A program made the position numbers and the translations under genes. This document shows, in pieces, positions 8,821-18,096 of a DNA stretch of 64,000 nucleotides. The stretch covers positions 92,707-156,706 of the forward strand of contig CAJTUZ010000007.1 in NCBI GenBank assembly GCA_910579735.1. The letters are read 5' to 3'. Origin of the DNA: an uncultured Lachnospiraceae bacterium (GTDB taxonomy: Bacteria; Bacillota; Clostridia; Lachnospirales; Lachnospiraceae). The notes under the pieces were generated by a model. That model made no database searches. It was not told the DNA's origin and saw only the letters and a program-made list of their open reading frames with translations. Position 1 is the stretch's first letter, and every line of letters begins with the position of its first letter.

Positions 8821-9882
8821 ATGGGAGAAAATATCAGAATGGATTCCCATAAGTTAATATATCATCCGGAAGTAGTAGCAAGATGGATGAAGGGAGAGAA
8901 TATCTATCCGATTGAGATAGAGATATCGCCAAGCGGCGCATGTAATCACAGGTGTACATTTTGCGCTGTAGATTATTTAGAATATCAACCTGTTTTTTTG
9001 AATAAAGATATTATCTTGCGTGATATTACAAAGATGAAAGATTGTGGATTGAAAAGTGTCATTTGTTCCGGAGAGGGCGAACCGCTTTTGAATAAAGATA
9101 TGCCGGATATAGCAAATGGCATTAAGGCATGCGGCGTAGATGTGGCAATGAGTTCTAACGGTGTATTGTTTACAAAAGAAAAAGCAAATGACTGCCTTGG
9201 AGCATTTACATGGATCCGTTTCAGTATAGCAAGCATGAGAGAAACATCCTATGATAAAATCCAACGGGGAAAGACGGGAGATTTAGATAAAGTTAAAGAA
9301 AATTTACAGGCGGCTGTCCGGATTAAGAGAGATAAAAAACTTAGAACAACATTGGGAGCACAGTGTTTGTTATTGCCTGATAATATATCTGATGTTTCAG
9401 ATATGGCGAAACAGCTATGTGAAATCGGCATTGATTATTTGACGGTCAAGCCGTATTCTCAGCATTTACATAGTAAAAATACTTATCAGATAAATTATCA
9501 GGAATTACTTGACTTAGAACAGGAAATAAAGAAATATGAAACGGAAGATTTTGCAATTCATTTCAGGGCGGAAGCAATGAAGAAGGTGCATCATGGAAAA
9601 TGTTATAAGCAATGTTATGGACTGCCATTTATGACACATATTGACGCAAAGGGAAATGTATGGCCATGTATAGCGCACATCGGTCAGGAAGAGTTTTGTT
9701 ATGGAAATATTTATGAGCATACCTTTGAGGAAATATGGGAAGGAACAGGGCGGCAGGAAGTGATACAAAAGTTAAATGGTTTGGATATTAATAAAATATG
9801 CAGAGAAGCATGCAGACTGGATGCTGTCAATAATTATCTGAATGAATTAAAACATCCGGGAGAGCATGTAAACTTTATATAG
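8821..9882 (+). CDS. radical SAM/SPASM protein
   Basis: Cysteines 41, 45 and 48 (CNHRCTFC) form the CxxxCxxC site of the radical SAM cluster, followed by SGEGEPLL and MSSNGVLF, which match the SAM-binding and GGE-like motifs. The C-terminal part has CYKQCYGLPF, then WPCIAHIG and two more cysteines (ICREAC), which fits a SPASM or twitch auxiliary cluster domain. It is a paralogue of the next gene, and both proteins end in a conserved Asn-Phe-Ile. SPASM proteins are known from peptide modification and from sugar alcohol oxidation. No precursor peptide lies nearby, so a sugar or sugar-nucleotide substrate is more likely here. The reaction is unknown. Confidence 0.85.
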   Translation: MGENIRMDSHKLIYHPEVVARWMKGENIYPIEIEISPSGACNHRCTFCAVDYLEYQPVFLNKDIILRDITKMKDCGLKSVICSGEGEPLLNKDMPDIANGIKACGVDVAMSSNGVLFTKEKANDCLGAFTWIRFSIASMRETSYDKIQRGKTGDLDKVKENLQAAVRIKRDKKLRTTLGAQCLLLPDNISDVSDMAKQLCEIGIDYLTVKPYSQHLHSKNTYQINYQELLDLEQEIKKYETEDFAIHFRAEAMKKVHHGKCYKQCYGLPFMTHIDAKGNVWPCIAHIGQEEFCYGNIYEHTFEEIWEGTGRQEVIQKLNGLDINKICREACRLDAVNNYLNELKHPGEHVNFI

Positions 9883-9896
9883 GAGAATTACACAAA

Positions 9897-10964
9897 ATGG
9901 AGAAAAAGGCAACACCATATAGCAGTTTAAAGATTTTTGGACATTTGGAAGAAATACAAAAAGTAAGAAATGGAAAAAGGGTTGCTCCGATTTATATAAG
10001 AATAAAACCTACAAACCTTTGTAACCAGAATTGCTATTATTGCCATTATAAAAACCCATATCTGACATTAGACCAGTATGTACCGGCAGATGAAATTAAG
10101 CGGGAAAAGATGTTAGAGATCGTGCGGGATATGAAGGATATCGGTGTAAAAGCCGTGACCTTTAGCGGCGGAGGAGAACCTCTTTTGTATCCGTATATTG
10201 AAGAGACGATGGAAGCAGTCCTGGATGCGGGAATTGATTTGTCGATCATAACGAACGGAACTTTATTAACTGGAAGAAAGGCAGAGTTATTGTCACAGGC
10301 TAAATGGGTACGTATTTCTCTGGAATCGGGATGTGCAGAAACTTATTCGAAGATCAGAGGAGTAGCCGGGGAGGCATTTGAGGATCTTTGTGAAAATATC
10401 AGGGAATTTGCACAGAATAAAAGTAAGGATTGCGAACTTGGAATTAATTTTGTGATCGGCCCCGGTAATTACAAGGAAGTATATCAGGCTGGAAAGCTGA
10501 TGCAGTCCTTGGGTGTGAATCACATAAAATATACCGCATTGATGAGCGATAATGCAGAAAAAATGCATGAACCGTTTAAAAATCAGGTAATAGAACAAAT
10601 ACATCAACTAATGGATGAAAATGAAGCAGAGGTTAAGATAATTAATTTATATGAGAGTGACTTCGATACGAATGCCGTGTTTGGACGAAATTATAATTTT
10701 TGCGGCATAAAAGATTATGTAACGGTAATTGCGGCTAACTCAAAAATTTATTATTGCCATGACAAAGCTTATTTGAGTCAGGGCGAAATTGGAGATATAT
10801 CGGACCGGTCATTTAAAGAAGTCTGGTTCTCGGAAGAAACAACACGTAAATTTGCACAATTTGATCCGCAGGAGGTATGCAGACATCATTGTGTTTATGA
10901 TGATAGAAATGAGCTGTTAAATACATTTTACAGCCTGGATAAAAATCATATTAATTTTATATAG
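9897..10964 (+). CDS. radical SAM/SPASM protein, paralogue of the preceding gene
   Basis: Cysteines 42, 46 and 49 (CNQNCYYC) bind the radical SAM cluster; VTFSGGGEPLLYPY and IITNGTLL follow in the normal order. A C-terminal cysteine-rich region (NFCGIKDYV, YYCHDKAY, VCRHHCVY) suggests auxiliary Fe-S ligands. Only 14 bp separates the gene from its paralogue and the RBS (AGGAG) lies in that gap, so the two are made together and could work in sequence or as a heteromer. The protein ends with NHINFI, like its neighbour. Substrate unknown. Confidence 0.85.
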   Translation: MEKKATPYSSLKIFGHLEEIQKVRNGKRVAPIYIRIKPTNLCNQNCYYCHYKNPYLTLDQYVPADEIKREKMLEIVRDMKDIGVKAVTFSGGGEPLLYPYIEETMEAVLDAGIDLSIITNGTLLTGRKAELLSQAKWVRISLESGCAETYSKIRGVAGEAFEDLCENIREFAQNKSKDCELGINFVIGPGNYKEVYQAGKLMQSLGVNHIKYTALMSDNAEKMHEPFKNQVIEQIHQLMDENEAEVKIINLYESDFDTNAVFGRNYNFCGIKDYVTVIAANSKIYYCHDKAYLSQGEIGDISDRSFKEVWFSEETTRKFAQFDPQEVCRHHCVYDDRNELLNTFYSLDKNHINFI

Positions 10965-10985
10965 CATTTATGAAAGGGAAAAGCC

Positions 10986-11807
10986 ATGAGAGAAATAGAA
11001 GAGACTGCCAGGGATATTCGAAAAAAAATATATCAGATAGCGCATCATGCAGGCGGCGGTCATATGGGAGCTTCTTTTTCTATGGCAGATATTATCAGCG
11101 TATTATATTTTGATGATGTATTAAAGTACGATGCAGCAAATCCGAATTGGGAAGAACGGGATAAATTTATTCTGAGTAAAGGTCATGCCAGTTATGCATT
11201 ATATGCAGCGCTTGCTAAGGCGGGATATTTTCCGGAAGAAGAACTAAGGCATGTAGGACAGCCGGGATCCAAATTTGGCGGGCATCCCAAACGAAATGAC
11301 ATCCCGGGAGTTGAAGCTTCAACGGGGGCATTAGGGCATGGTCTTTCTTTTGCAATCGGAATTGCGTTTGCGAATAAGGTTGATAGAAAAGACAGTCATA
11401 TTTATGTGGTATTGGGAGACGGCGAGTGTCAGGAAGGTTCTATTTGGGAAGGTGCATTATCGGCGCCAACACTGGAATTGGACAATTTGACGGTAGTTGT
11501 GGATCACAATAAACTGCAGGCAATGGATGAATTAGAAAATATCGTGCATATGCAGCCTTTTGAAGATAAATGGAAAGCCTTTGGCTGGAATGTGGTGGAG
11601 ATTGACGGACATAATTATGAGGAGATCAAGGACGCGTTATTGACCAGGCAGATTGGCGTGCCAACGGTGGTGATTGCACACACGGTTAAGGGAAAAGGTG
11701 TTTCGTTTATGGAAAATGTGCCAATTTGGCATTTTCGAATGCCGAATGAGCAGGAATTACCGATATTGATGGAAGAACTTGGGTTGACGGAAGAAGACTT
11801 GCAATGA
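10986..11807 (+). CDS. transketolase, N-terminal (TPP-binding) subunit
   Basis: At 273 residues this matches the N-terminal half of a split transketolase. It has the start-of-domain histidine region IAHHAGGGHMGASFS, SKGHASYALYA, GHPKRND, GALGHGLSFAIGIA and the thiamine diphosphate/Mg motif GDGECQEGSIWE with a downstream Asn in VVVDHN. The partner half follows 37 bp later. Together they would transfer a two-carbon ketol unit between sugars using TPP. Location inside a glycan cluster points to a dedicated role in making a special sugar rather than the pentose phosphate pathway. Confidence 0.9.
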   Translation: MREIEETARDIRKKIYQIAHHAGGGHMGASFSMADIISVLYFDDVLKYDAANPNWEERDKFILSKGHASYALYAALAKAGYFPEEELRHVGQPGSKFGGHPKRNDIPGVEASTGALGHGLSFAIGIAFANKVDRKDSHIYVVLGDGECQEGSIWEGALSAPTLELDNLTVVVDHNKLQAMDELENIVHMQPFEDKWKAFGWNVVEIDGHNYEEIKDALLTRQIGVPTVVIAHTVKGKGVSFMENVPIWHFRMPNEQELPILMEELGLTEEDLQ

Positions 11808-11844
11808 TTTAGTTAGGGAGATCAGGAAGGGGTCAAAGTTTGCA

Positions 11845-12759
11845 GTGAGAACAGCTTATTTAGATACGTTGTATGATTTGGCAGGCAAGGATAGACGGGT
11901 ATATGCTTTGATTTCAGATAATGGCGCTATCGTATATGATAAATATAGAAAAGATTTACCAGCGCAGTATTTAAATTTAGGAATATCCGAGGCAAATATG
12001 TTAGGTATGGCAGCAGGCATGGCCAGTTGCGGGAAGATTCCGTTTGCATATACGATAGGAGCATTTTTAGCCTATCGGGCATTTGAATTTATTCGAAATG
12101 ATATATGTCTTCAGAAACAAAATGTTAAAATTGTAGGAACCGGTGCGGGGGAAATATATAGTGCACTTGGGCCGACGCATCATTCGACAGAGGATTTGGG
12201 GGGATTAAGGTCATTGCCGAATCTGACTATTATTACTCCGGCAAGTCCTATGGAAGTTAAAAAAGCAACCGTTGCGGCATATGAATATGAAGGACCGGTT
12301 TATTTGCGGCTTGGAACGAATAAAGAAGCAGAAATTTACGAGAAGGACTATATATTTGAGATAGGTAAGGGAGTTGTAATGCGGGAAGGACGCGATATTA
12401 CCTTGATTAGTTTGGGAACTGTCGTAAAGGATGTTTTGGATGTGGCGGAGGCTTTAGATAAAGAAGGAATTAATACCAGAGTAATCAACATGCACACGGT
12501 GAAACCGATTGATAGAGAGTTAATCATGCAGGCGATAGATGAAACGGGAAGAATTGTTACGATAGAGGATCATAATATAATCGGTGGATTAGGCAGTGCA
12601 GTGGCGGAAGTGATTGCGGAGTATGGAAAAGGTGTAACATTTAAACAAATGGGTTTGCATAATTTTTCTGAAGGATATGGAACATATCAACAAGTGAAAG
12701 CAAATAATGGGATTGATGTGCCATGCATCTATAATGCCGTGAAAAAAATTATGGATTAG
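11845..12759 (+). CDS. transketolase, C-terminal subunit
   Basis: The 304 residues contain the pyrimidine-binding and C-terminal domains of transketolase: NLGISEANMLGMAAGMA, which provides the Glu that activates TPP, GPTHHSTEDLG, and the C-terminal domain with INMHTVKPID and IEDHNIIGGLGSA. It pairs with the upstream N-terminal half. The start is a GTG (MRTAYLDTL); no ATG, GTG or TTG is available between it and the previous stop, although the frame stays open upstream, and the nearest purine-rich stretch (AGGAAGGGG) lies about 12 bases away. Translation may therefore be weaker or coupled to the N-subunit. Confidence 0.88.
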   Translation: MRTAYLDTLYDLAGKDRRVYALISDNGAIVYDKYRKDLPAQYLNLGISEANMLGMAAGMASCGKIPFAYTIGAFLAYRAFEFIRNDICLQKQNVKIVGTGAGEIYSALGPTHHSTEDLGGLRSLPNLTIITPASPMEVKKATVAAYEYEGPVYLRLGTNKEAEIYEKDYIFEIGKGVVMREGRDITLISLGTVVKDVLDVAEALDKEGINTRVINMHTVKPIDRELIMQAIDETGRIVTIEDHNIIGGLGSAVAEVIAEYGKGVTFKQMGLHNFSEGYGTYQQVKANNGIDVPCIYNAVKKIMD

Positions 12760-12798
12760 TGTTCAGAAAACAAGTTACAATAGCAGGAGGCGTAAAAA

Positions 12799-13950
12799 AT
12801 GCAAATTGCAATTTATGGAGCAGGAAATTATGGACGTTATGTTTTGGATGAAGTCAAGAGTCATGAGTGTGCCAAAGTGACGGTAGCTTTTTGGATAGAT
12901 AATTACGTAGAGATGCAGGAAATATGCGGACTGCCGGTTTATACGGAGGAGCGTTTTTTTATAGCGCATAAATTTCATGAAATTGACGCAGTTGTTATTG
13001 CTATGGATCGGCGCAGTATTGCATATGCGGCAGCAGCTTCCTTGCTCGAACGGGGTTATAAACAGGTGTATTTAGTCTGGCCTGGTGGCTTTATGCCTAA
13101 AGTTCCTGTTTTAAATGAAAAAGGGGAGTTCACTCCCTTCGTAAAACTTCACAATTTGTACAAAGAGTTAAAACCAATAATACCGCATGTAGAAGTTTCG
13201 GTGACAAATTACTGTAATCTTAAATGTAAAAGGTGTGGTAATTTTTCTAATTTGGTTACAGAGATGGATTATTTGGATTTAGATGTGCTAGAAAGAGATC
13301 TGGAACAATTAAGCAAAAAAGTGAAAAATATTGAAACTTTTTCCCTGTTGGGCGGGGAACCGTTATTATATCCCCAATTGGATAATTGTATAGCCTTGGT
13401 GGGAAAATATTTTCCTAAAGCCTATATTCAGATAGTAACAAATGGATTATTGATTCCCGATATACCGTCAAACTTAATAGAGGCAATGAAACATTACTAT
13501 ACTGGTTTTTATATTTCACAGTATGCACCGACAAGAAATAATCTACATAATATTGTTGAGTTTTTAGAAAAGGAACATATTAGATATGAAATTACTCCGC
13601 CAAGAACAACATTTCGGAAGCTGTTAAGTTTTAAGGATGATGATATAGAGAGAGCGTACGAATATAATGCTTCAGATCAATGTACGTGCCATGTTATTGA
13701 TAAGGGAAGAATATATTTATGTAGCAATTTTCCGAGATTATATGCAATGCAGGATTATTTTGATATACATATTGAAGAAAAAGAATTAAAAGAAAACGCT
13801 ATTGATTTATTTGATGATAAAATTGATGGGTGGGATATTATGTATTATTTTACAAAACCCACTTCATTATGTCGTTTTTGCAGTCCAAAAGATTTATGGA
13901 TTCCATGGGAAACTGGAAAACCGGAGAGGGACGATTGGATTGCTGACTAG
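12799..13950 (+). CDS. radical SAM protein with N-terminal Rossmann-like module
   Basis: Residues 1-105 carry the recurrent module (QIAIYGAGNYGRYVLDEV, VAFWIDNY, then AVVIAMD). Residues from about 130 form a radical SAM domain with Cys139, Cys143 and Cys146 (CNLKCKRC), SLLGGEPLLYP and IQIVTNGLL. Further cysteines near the end (CTCHV, YLCSNF, LCRFC) may hold a second cluster. This domain pairing is shared with the gene at 15624, which is a clear paralogue (VAFWIDNY, LLGGEPLL, TNGLL, ISQY). GGAGG precedes the ATG. The substrate is not recognised; one idea is that the module binds a nucleotide-linked substrate that the radical domain modifies. Confidence 0.83.
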   Translation: MQIAIYGAGNYGRYVLDEVKSHECAKVTVAFWIDNYVEMQEICGLPVYTEERFFIAHKFHEIDAVVIAMDRRSIAYAAAASLLERGYKQVYLVWPGGFMPKVPVLNEKGEFTPFVKLHNLYKELKPIIPHVEVSVTNYCNLKCKRCGNFSNLVTEMDYLDLDVLERDLEQLSKKVKNIETFSLLGGEPLLYPQLDNCIALVGKYFPKAYIQIVTNGLLIPDIPSNLIEAMKHYYTGFYISQYAPTRNNLHNIVEFLEKEHIRYEITPPRTTFRKLLSFKDDDIERAYEYNASDQCTCHVIDKGRIYLCSNFPRLYAMQDYFDIHIEEKELKENAIDLFDDKIDGWDIMYYFTKPTSLCRFCSPKDLWIPWETGKPERDDWIAD

Positions 13951-13973
13951 AAAATATAAAAGGAAGTGCATGC

Positions 13974-15590
13974 ATGTACTTTAGAATAAAGCTTTTGTGT
14001 GAAACGTTGAATCAGTATAAGAAAATCATTATATATGGAGCTGGCAATTTTGCTCGGGAAATATATCTGCAATTGAATAATTGCGACTTAAAAAAGAAAA
14101 TCGTTTGTTTTGCACAAACCAAGAAAGCTGAACTCGAAAATATAGAGGATATTCCGGTAATGGAAATAGGAGAGATTACATGTAATAGAAAAGAATGTGT
14201 TGTTCTAATTGCCGTAAACGAGTTATATGTCAATGAAATTAAGCAGATATTACTGAATTATGGATATTTAAATATTGTATCGTTATGTGATTATAGGGTT
14301 TCTTATAAAATGACAGAAGAGGCGTTTGGCCGATTGTCAACATTTGATGAATATTGTGAACAGATAGCTGATTGGCATGTAAAAACACATATAGGCAGTT
14401 CTGATAAAGAAATAATACTTACGGGACTTAAGAATAGAGGAAGATATGTTAATGAAAAAAAAGAACTTAAGCTGATTGTAATGATATGTGGACATTTGTC
14501 ACCAAGAACAATTAAAATAATCAGAGCATTAAAACAGAAACAATATACTGTAATTATGTTGAGTTATTGTCTTGAAGAAAATAAATGGTGTATTGATGAA
14601 TTGAATAAACTTAATATAGACATATGTCGATGTAGCTGTATTGAGGAAATGCTATATAAAGCATTGAGCTATTGTCCATTAGTTTATTACATAGAGCCAC
14701 GATGGGGAGATTGTTTGTGGCCGGAGATTTTGTTTAAAAATAAAAAATATTTTGGGAAAATGGTTCTTGGATTATACGATATATTAAATGACGGATATAC
14801 AGGACAACCGGAGAACAAGCTTGAAACAGAAAAAAAAGCATTGAAAAATGCAGATGGTATTGTATGGAGATGGTTTTCCAAGGAATATTTAGAGCAAAAA
14901 GGGTTGGTATTTCAGGGAAAATCAATACAATTTTTAGATTACTGTTCTTATCAGGATGATAGAATTGTTCCGCAAAACAATAACAGTTCTGCACTTAAGC
15001 TATGTGCAATAACCGGTTATGGTGATGAATATGTGGAAGAAAGAAAATTTACCTCAAAGTATACTGTTTGGGCAATTGTAAGTGAAATTCTTGCGGTCAT
15101 AGGAAATAGGAAGGACTGCATCTTTCATTTTTATGCCGGAGGTTTTTTGGATGATAGAAATATTGAATGTTTGGAAGAGTATGAAAAAAAATACAATAAT
15201 TTTCGCTTTTATATAAATACAGAATATGGAAAATTACTAAAACGCTTAAAAGATTATGATTTTGGATGTGAATTTACGATAAATAAGGAGGAAGCACCGG
15301 ACGAATTCCCTATGGGAGATTATTATGGGAGTATATGCAGAAATAGTATTAGAAATGCATATTTTGATTTTTTAGAAGCAGGATTGCCTGTTATTACTAC
15401 TTGGTCGTCAAAAATGTGGGAATATTTATCGCCATATAAAATTGTGATTAAAATGGATCTTTCTAATTTGGATATAGATTACTTGAAAAAAAATAGAAAT
15501 TATTATAAACAAGAAGTTAGAAAAGCACAGAAAGAACTGGATATAAATAACCAAATTATAAGATTAATACATTTTTTTAAAGAGATATGA
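13974..15590 (+). CDS. probable GT-B glycosyltransferase with N-terminal Rossmann-like module
   Basis: Residues of about 15-115 carry the recurrent module (KIIIYGAGNFAREIYL, then VVLIAVNE). The remaining about 420 residues look like a diverged GT-B fold: IVMICGHLSPRTIKIIRAL as an N-terminal Rossmann start and FHFYAGGFLDD and FLEAGLPVITTWSS in the C-terminal half, the latter resembling the donor-binding region. The protein is AT-rich in codon use. It is flanked by the two module-radical SAM paralogues and is probably cytoplasmic, with no membrane segment. Glycosyltransferase is inferred from fold-like segments and context; no family motif is strong. Confidence 0.6.
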   Translation: MYFRIKLLCETLNQYKKIIIYGAGNFAREIYLQLNNCDLKKKIVCFAQTKKAELENIEDIPVMEIGEITCNRKECVVLIAVNELYVNEIKQILLNYGYLNIVSLCDYRVSYKMTEEAFGRLSTFDEYCEQIADWHVKTHIGSSDKEIILTGLKNRGRYVNEKKELKLIVMICGHLSPRTIKIIRALKQKQYTVIMLSYCLEENKWCIDELNKLNIDICRCSCIEEMLYKALSYCPLVYYIEPRWGDCLWPEILFKNKKYFGKMVLGLYDILNDGYTGQPENKLETEKKALKNADGIVWRWFSKEYLEQKGLVFQGKSIQFLDYCSYQDDRIVPQNNNSSALKLCAITGYGDEYVEERKFTSKYTVWAIVSEILAVIGNRKDCIFHFYAGGFLDDRNIECLEEYEKKYNNFRFYINTEYGKLLKRLKDYDFGCEFTINKEEAPDEFPMGDYYGSICRNSIRNAYFDFLEAGLPVITTWSSKMWEYLSPYKIVIKMDLSNLDIDYLKKNRNYYKQEVRKAQKELDINNQIIRLIHFFKEI

Positions 15591-15623
15591 AAGCGAATTT
15601 CATAATATTATTATAGGGAGAAA

Positions 15624-16805
15624 ATGGAAATAATGAAAATTGCTATATATGGTGCGAACGGATATGGGAAATATATTTATAATGAAATTATAAAAAATGA
15701 AAATGCTAAAATATCTGTTGCATTTTGGATCGATAATTATTGGAGAAAGAATCAATGGTGTATATTAGAGCGGGAAATAAATGATTTACCCGTTATAACA
15801 GAAGAACGCTTTTTTGTAGAGCATAAATATGATGAAATTGATGCGATCGTGATTGCGATTGATAATCAAAAAATTTCGCAGGAAATTACGATTGCTTTAC
15901 TATTGCAAGGCTATGAATCAATTTATTTGGCCTTACCTAATGGTTTTACATACAAAATTCCGGTATTAGATAAAGAAGGAAATTTTAGTTCATGCATTAG
16001 ATTCTATAAAGAGGTTAAACCTGAATTAAGGGAGCCGGACATTGTTAATTTCATGATAACAGATTTTTGTAATCTGAAATGTAAAAGATGTGCTAACTTC
16101 TCAAATCTTGTTCCTCGATATAACTATATGGATCTGAATGAGTTTGAGAGTTATTTAATACAATTAAGAAAGAAATTTAGATATATTTTTAGGATTCAAT
16201 TACTAGGGGGGGAACCCTTGTTAAATCATCAGGTAGAGTTATATGTTTTTCTGATAAGAAAGTATTTTCCGGAAACAAGGATTGATATTGTAACAAATGG
16301 ATTACTTATTCTTAATATAGATCAGAAACTGATTGAGGCAATGGTGTCTTGCGGGGCATTCTTTTTTATTTCGCAGTATGAGCCGACTAGATTACAATTA
16401 GATAGAATAGTAAATTTTTTAGAAGAAAAAGGTATCAATTATGAGATTACTGAACCCATATCGCAGTTTGAGAAGCAAATGACTTTTCAGGAACAAGATG
16501 GAAAAAAAGCATTTGCAAAACGTTATCAGAAAGGAGATTGCAGATGTTTCACGGTTAAGAGCGGAAGAATGGGATGTACTTTTGTATTAAATTTATATGC
16601 TAACCGAGAGTACTTTAACATGAATGTTGGAGTTAAAGAATTGGAAGATTCAACAATAGATATAATGAATGATAATGTTGATGGATACGATATAATAAAA
16701 GTTTTGAAAAGGCCGACTCCAATATGCAAATTTTGCAATCCGGAAATAGAGTATGCTGTTTGGGAGACAGGGCAACCTCAAAAGGCCGATTGGTTTTCTG
16801 CTTAG
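15624..16805 (+). CDS. radical SAM protein with N-terminal Rossmann-like module, paralogue of the 12799 gene
   Basis: The module (KIAIYGANGYGKYIYNE, VAFWIDNYW) occupies residues 4-115. Cys149, Cys153 and Cys156 (CNLKCKRC) begin the radical SAM domain, followed by QLLGGEPLL, IDIVTNGLL and FFISQYEPTR. The C-terminus has CRCFTV and ICKFC. The GGEP motif is encoded across a run of seven G (16206-16212). AGGGAG four bases upstream supports the ATG at 15624; an ATG at 15633 is the alternative. Conserved order and domain structure with the earlier copy suggest duplication with a glycosyltransferase gene in between. The function is not known. Confidence 0.82.
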   Translation: MEIMKIAIYGANGYGKYIYNEIIKNENAKISVAFWIDNYWRKNQWCILEREINDLPVITEERFFVEHKYDEIDAIVIAIDNQKISQEITIALLLQGYESIYLALPNGFTYKIPVLDKEGNFSSCIRFYKEVKPELREPDIVNFMITDFCNLKCKRCANFSNLVPRYNYMDLNEFESYLIQLRKKFRYIFRIQLLGGEPLLNHQVELYVFLIRKYFPETRIDIVTNGLLILNIDQKLIEAMVSCGAFFFISQYEPTRLQLDRIVNFLEEKGINYEITEPISQFEKQMTFQEQDGKKAFAKRYQKGDCRCFTVKSGRMGCTFVLNLYANREYFNMNVGVKELEDSTIDIMNDNVDGYDIIKVLKRPTPICKFCNPEIEYAVWETGQPQKADWFSA

Positions 16806-16897
16806 AATGAAATGGTATGTATATTGGATCGATAAAGGTAATGTATTAAAAATGCCTGTTTCATACAGAACAAGAAATACTATAAGGGGGAAAATTG

Positions 16898-18082
16898 ATG
16901 TTTCCGTGGAGTGACAACTGGTGGATAGAAGGAGATAGGGCATGGTTTTGCGGAGGAGAAATAAACGCGCTATTCTGCGTGGATATGAACAATGGTCAAT
17001 GTGAGTTAGTGGCCAGAATTCCAGAATGCGCTATTGTTGATTTTCGATTAAATTCTTATTGTATGAAATATAAGGATATAATACTTTGTCTGCCATCTGA
17101 AGCAAAATGTATTTGGTGTTACGATTTGAAGAAAGATGCTTGGGAAAAAATTCCGGTGGATAATAAAGAACAGATATTTTATTATCAGGAAAATAACAAT
17201 CAGATATTTTTTTGGGACTATGCAGGCTGGCTTTATAAAATGGATTTAGAAGAGAAAAAAGTAAGGAAAATATTTTTTAAGAAGTTTCAAAAAGAGGAAA
17301 TGCCGCAATACGTTATAGTAGAGGATAAATTATATCATGTAAGGGGCAGTAAAATTCTATGCCTTGATTTAAATGATAACGATATACAGGAAGTAATATA
17401 TGAAATACCGCATATTAAGGCAGACTTATTTACAATATGTTTTGATGGCACCAATTTTTGGCTGAGTGGCCATGCTAAGGAAATTTGTGTTTGGAACCCT
17501 GAAGCAGGAGTTGTGCGAATGATTACAGATTTTCCTGAGCAATTTGGATTCTATCATTTTGAACAGGGAGAAATTCCGTACCTGGATCGTGAATCTTATA
17601 TAGACACAAAATCCGCGCTTTTTGAATTCTCAATAGCAATAGGGAAATATGTTTGGTTTATTCCTGATCGATCCAATGATATTATTTTTATTGATAAAGA
17701 GACATATAAGGTATTTATGTTGGAATTGGAAGAAGAACAGGAGACAAAAGAAAGCATCGATAATCATTTAATGGATTTTAAATTTTTATTGCAGTATATA
17801 CGGGAAAATCGATATATAGGTATATATTCATTAAAAAACAGGATTGTTTTTGAAATTGATACGATTGACCTTTGTGTGAAAAGAACGGATTATAAGTTGA
17901 GCGAACAATCTATTATTATGATAGTGGAAGCCTATAGACAGTATGAGGGCTATCGTATTTTGAGCGAAAAGAATGAAAATGATACAAGGTGCTTATCTTA
18001 TATGCTAAAGATAAATCATGAAAAAGATAAGAAACAAGCTCGTGAAATAGGGGATACTATTTATCATACTTTGAGTGATTAA
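16898..18082 (+). CDS. protein of unknown function, propeller-like repeats
   Basis: I do not recognise this 394-residue protein. It contains repeated units of roughly 45-50 residues with an aromatic and hydrophobic strand followed by DL or DM and a turn, for example IWCYDLKKDAWEKI, GWLYKMDLEEKKVRKI, KILCLDLNDNDIQEV and KEICVWNPEAGVVRM. This is typical of WD- or Kelch-like beta-propellers. No signal peptide or membrane segment is visible. AGGGGG seven bases upstream supports the ATG at 16898. It sits between the second module-radical SAM gene and an amidotransferase. A scaffolding or carbohydrate-binding role is possible but only a guess. Confidence 0.55.
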   Translation: MFPWSDNWWIEGDRAWFCGGEINALFCVDMNNGQCELVARIPECAIVDFRLNSYCMKYKDIILCLPSEAKCIWCYDLKKDAWEKIPVDNKEQIFYYQENNNQIFFWDYAGWLYKMDLEEKKVRKIFFKKFQKEEMPQYVIVEDKLYHVRGSKILCLDLNDNDIQEVIYEIPHIKADLFTICFDGTNFWLSGHAKEICVWNPEAGVVRMITDFPEQFGFYHFEQGEIPYLDRESYIDTKSALFEFSIAIGKYVWFIPDRSNDIIFIDKETYKVFMLELEEEQETKESIDNHLMDFKFLLQYIRENRYIGIYSLKNRIVFEIDTIDLCVKRTDYKLSEQSIIMIVEAYRQYEGYRILSEKNENDTRCLSYMLKINHEKDKKQAREIGDTIYHTLSD

Positions 18083-18096
18083 CAAGAAGGGATACT

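Noticed and set aside
8821..16805. A radical SAM peptide (RiPP) gene cluster, or with the AsnB-like genes a lasso-peptide cluster
   Set aside because: No small precursor-like gene with a core peptide, no leader-binding domain, no protease and no peptide exporter are visible; all neighbours are sugar enzymes.
16807..16914. A 35-codon open frame starting just after the radical SAM gene
   Set aside because: It has no ribosome binding site, overlaps the real start of the propeller-like gene and has no recognisable content.
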